From: Bacteroidales bacterium
GTDB taxonomy: Bacteria; Bacteroidota; Bacteroidia; Bacteroidales; UBA1402
NCBI GenBank assembly: GCA_023230125.1
Contig: JALNXZ010000100.1
Location: forward strand, 1 to 6,115
DNA length: 6,115 bases
Direction: 5' to 3'
This document shows positions 4,789 through 6,115 of the stretch, in pieces. The notes under the pieces are model-generated. The model made no database searches. It saw nothing but the letters and a program-made list of their open reading frames with translations, and had not been told where the DNA came from. The position numbers and the translations under genes are program-made. Position 1 is the stretch's first letter, and each line of letters starts with the position of its first letter.

Positions 4789-5035
4789 TTACAGTATTTT
4801 ATTATATTTCAAGGCATTGATATTTTCAAAATTAAGCGGAACAGTTATTTTGTTTGATGATCCAACCACAAGATAAAAAAAGCACAATTTTGCGAAGTAA
4901 ATCCCGCTGCTTCGGCTTAATAATATTGTATGATATCATATTATGCACATCATATAAATCCCTTGCTGCTGTACGTTCTATGAGAGCTTTTATCTTACTG
5001 CCGAAAACCACATTGAATAAAAAATAGTAAAACGA
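4789..5035 (-). pseudogene. AbiEii-like nucleotidyltransferase toxin, C-terminal relic
   Basis: From 5035 the minus strand reads GSKIKALIERTAARDLYDVH, then NMI and PKQRDLLRKIVLF. This resembles the conserved K-I-x-AL-x-R-x-x-x-RDLYD helix and following region of AbiEii/AbiGii nucleotidyltransferases, the toxin half of AbiE type IV toxin-antitoxin systems. At a run of seven T (plus-strand A at 4875-4881) the homology moves to the next frame, YLVVGSSNKITVPLNFENIN followed by ALKYNKIL, ending at TAA 4789-4791. The original frame meets a stop at 4832-4834. The N-terminal catalytic half is absent (in-frame stop at 5036-5038, nothing similar beyond), as is the usual C-terminal end, so about 80 of some 300 residues remain. 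It lies upstream of the AbiEi-like/Fic gene on the same strand. Recognised by eye, not by search. Confidence 0.6.
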
Positions 5036-5271
5036 TTATATAATCTAACTTGAAAATACAGACGGTTGTTTAATATTATCTACTTACCAAAAAGTCAAAT
5101 CTGCAGTATCTGTTTGTTGTTCAATGTGAAGGCCAAGGACATATAAATCAAGCCCTAAGCTTGAAAAGCATGCTGGAACATTTATCTACCCACTACTTTT
5201 TTAATTGAAACCATTCACTTTTTGTCACATGATTGTTATATAGCCTTCACTTTTTTGTAAAAAATCACAGA
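5036..5271. other. Non-coding stretch upstream of the porin-like gene
   Basis: Both strands are broken by stops. No gene remnant was recognised and no terminator is clear. The right part leads into the porin-like gene's promoter. Confidence 0.5.
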
Positions 5272-5279
5272 TAACTTTG
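5272..5279 (+). promoter_or_regulatory. Promoter of the porin-like gene, -7 box
   Basis: TAACTTTG matches TAnnTTTG, 29 nt before the ATG. A TTG at 5255-5257 is closer (14 nt) than consensus. The leader is A-rich without a Shine-Dalgarno site, as usual for this phylum. Confidence 0.6.
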
Positions 5280-5308
5280 CCCTCAGATTTAAAACAATAA
5301 ATAAAACA

Positions 5309-6115
5309 ATGAAAATGAAAAAAATCTTTTTAAGTTTAACGGTGCTTCTAGGAATGAGCACTTTGGCTTTTGCACAATCAACGGAAAAAGCAAAGAATGC
5401 TTTTACGCCTGGAGGTAAACCAACAGTAACTGTGTTCAGCGATTTTTTCAGTAACAGCTCTAACAATAAGAGTAATAATGGATTTGAGGTATCCCGCGCA
5501 TATTTGGGGTATAAGTATGATTTCAGTCCTAATTTTTCTGGAAAAATCGTGTTTGATATTGCAAACACGGCAAGTTTAAAACCTTCAGCATACACAGCAT
5601 TCTTGAAAAATGCTTATGCTGAGTATTCCTATCAATTGGTGAAAGCGGATTTTGGTTTGATTGGCGAGAATATGTTTAGTCTCCAGGAATCAGTTTGGGG
5701 TAAACGATATTTGTATAAATCATTTCAGGATCAGTACGGATTTGGAAGTAGCGCTGACCTTGGTGCAAAAATTAATTTACAGTTTACACCTGATATCAGT
5801 CTTGATTTGTCAGTATTAAATGGAGAAGGTTACAAGAATGTTCAAGCAGACAGCACTGTGCTGGTAGCAGCAGGTTTGACAGTTAAACCCCTCAAAAATC
5901 TTTATGCAAGAGTTTATACCGATTACATGAAAAAAGAGGTAGCGCAAACTTCTTTCAATGCATACGTTGGATATAAGAGCAAAAAAGGAAATATCTCTGC
6001 TGAATATAACCTTCAGAATGGTCATGGCATGATTAAAGACCAAAATTTCTCCGGTTTATCCTTGTATGGTACACTAAATTTAGCAAAACAGTTTTCGGTT
6101 TTTGCACGGTATGAT
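5309..6115 (+). CDS. Outer-membrane beta-barrel, porin-like protein (runs off right edge)
   Basis: 269 codons are visible. Residues 1-22 (MKMKKIFLSLTVLLGMSTLA and FA) form a signal peptide with likely cleavage at AFA-Q. The mature part alternates polar and hydrophobic residues with aromatic girdles in short strands, e.g. EVSRAYLGYKYDF, SGKIVFDIA, AYAEYSYQLVKADFGLIGEN, YARVYTDYM, FNAYVGYKSKKGNISAEYNL and SLYGTLNLAKQFSVFARYD. This is the pattern of a Bacteroidota porin (phosphate-selective porin O/P-like superfamily). Substrate cannot be told. Two in-frame ATGs (5309 and 5315) are possible; the first keeps a K-rich n-region and is preferred, but either gives a working signal peptide. It is divergent from the AbiEii relic and the Fic gene and is probably unrelated host DNA bounding the defence region. 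Confidence 0.85.
   Translation, partial: MKMKKIFLSLTVLLGMSTLAFAQSTEKAKNAFTPGGKPTVTVFSDFFSNSSNNKSNNGFEVSRAYLGYKYDFSPNFSGKIVFDIANTASLKPSAYTAFLKNAYAEYSYQLVKADFGLIGENMFSLQESVWGKRYLYKSFQDQYGFGSSADLGAKINLQFTPDISLDLSVLNGEGYKNVQADSTVLVAAGLTVKPLKNLYARVYTDYMKKEVAQTSFNAYVGYKSKKGNISAEYNLQNGHGMIKDQNFSGLSLYGTLNLAKQFSVFARYD

Noticed and set aside
5128..5136. Second possible guide match (TGTTCAATG) at 5128-5136
   Set aside because: It does not include the seed end next to the handle (mismatch in the PAM-proximal bases) and lies in a featureless A/T-rich stretch; probably chance.
5236..6043. Two minus-strand open frames (5236-5595 and 5816-6043) under the porin-like gene
   Set aside because: The plus-strand frame has a signal peptide, a promoter and a beta-barrel pattern through the whole stretch; the minus frames have none of these.

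Overview
The window looks like a Bacteroidota (Bacteroidetes) chromosome. It is AT-rich, has no Shine-Dalgarno leaders, and carries TAnnTTTG -7 promoter boxes in front of the genes. The Cas9 and CRISPR repeat types and the porin-like protein also fit that phylum. No genus can be named from this sequence alone. The main content is one end of a type II-C CRISPR-Cas locus. It lies next to a Fic-domain gene, and the window ends in a truncated outer-membrane porin-like gene.

Layout. 1-877 (minus) is the N-terminal 292 codons of cas9, running off the left edge; cas1 and cas2 are not in the window. 878-1700 is a dense non-coding control region. It holds divergent promoters (cas9 leftward, RNA rightward), a short hairpin RNA with a terminator-like end, and a first tracrRNA-like unit (about 1083-1190). 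It also holds a decayed transposase (1349-1591) and the promoter of a second, canonical tracrRNA (1701-1773). 1786-1817 is a terminator facing the array. 1910-2955 is a CRISPR array of 14 identical 47-bp repeats and 13 spacers, read on the minus strand. 3038-4540 (minus) encodes a 500-residue protein with an AbiEi-like winged-helix N-terminus and a complete Fic catalytic motif. 4789-5035 (minus) is a frameshifted remnant of an AbiEii-like nucleotidyltransferase toxin. 5309-6115 (plus) is a secreted beta-barrel porin-like protein, cut by the right edge.

The most interesting signal is the first tracrRNA-like unit. Its 3' tail is almost identical to the real tracrRNA, but its anti-repeat no longer fits the CRISPR repeat. 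Instead it pairs with a repeat-like GTTGTGA lying just upstream on the same transcript, which makes a natural single-guide RNA. The 10 nt immediately 5' of that GTTGTGA, exactly where a spacer's PAM-proximal seed would sit, are perfectly complementary to 949-958, between the cas9 promoter and the promoter of this RNA. This has the architecture of the Streptococcus pyogenes tracr-L autorepressor (a natural sgRNA with an 11-nt match to the cas promoter). Here it sits in a II-C system and on a separate gene from the tracrRNA. The proposal is that Cas9 loaded with this RNA binds without cutting and shuts down cas9, and perhaps the RNA itself.

How the parts would work together: the tracrRNA at 1701-1773 pairs with crRNAs from the array to make interference complexes. 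The single-guide RNA would compete for Cas9 and report its level back to the promoter region. The Fic gene lies only 82 bp upstream of the array on the same strand. It has its own TGGAA/TTCCA operator-like sites, which suggests autoregulation by its winged-helix domain. Together with the AbiEii and transposase relics it marks this as a defence-type accessory region.
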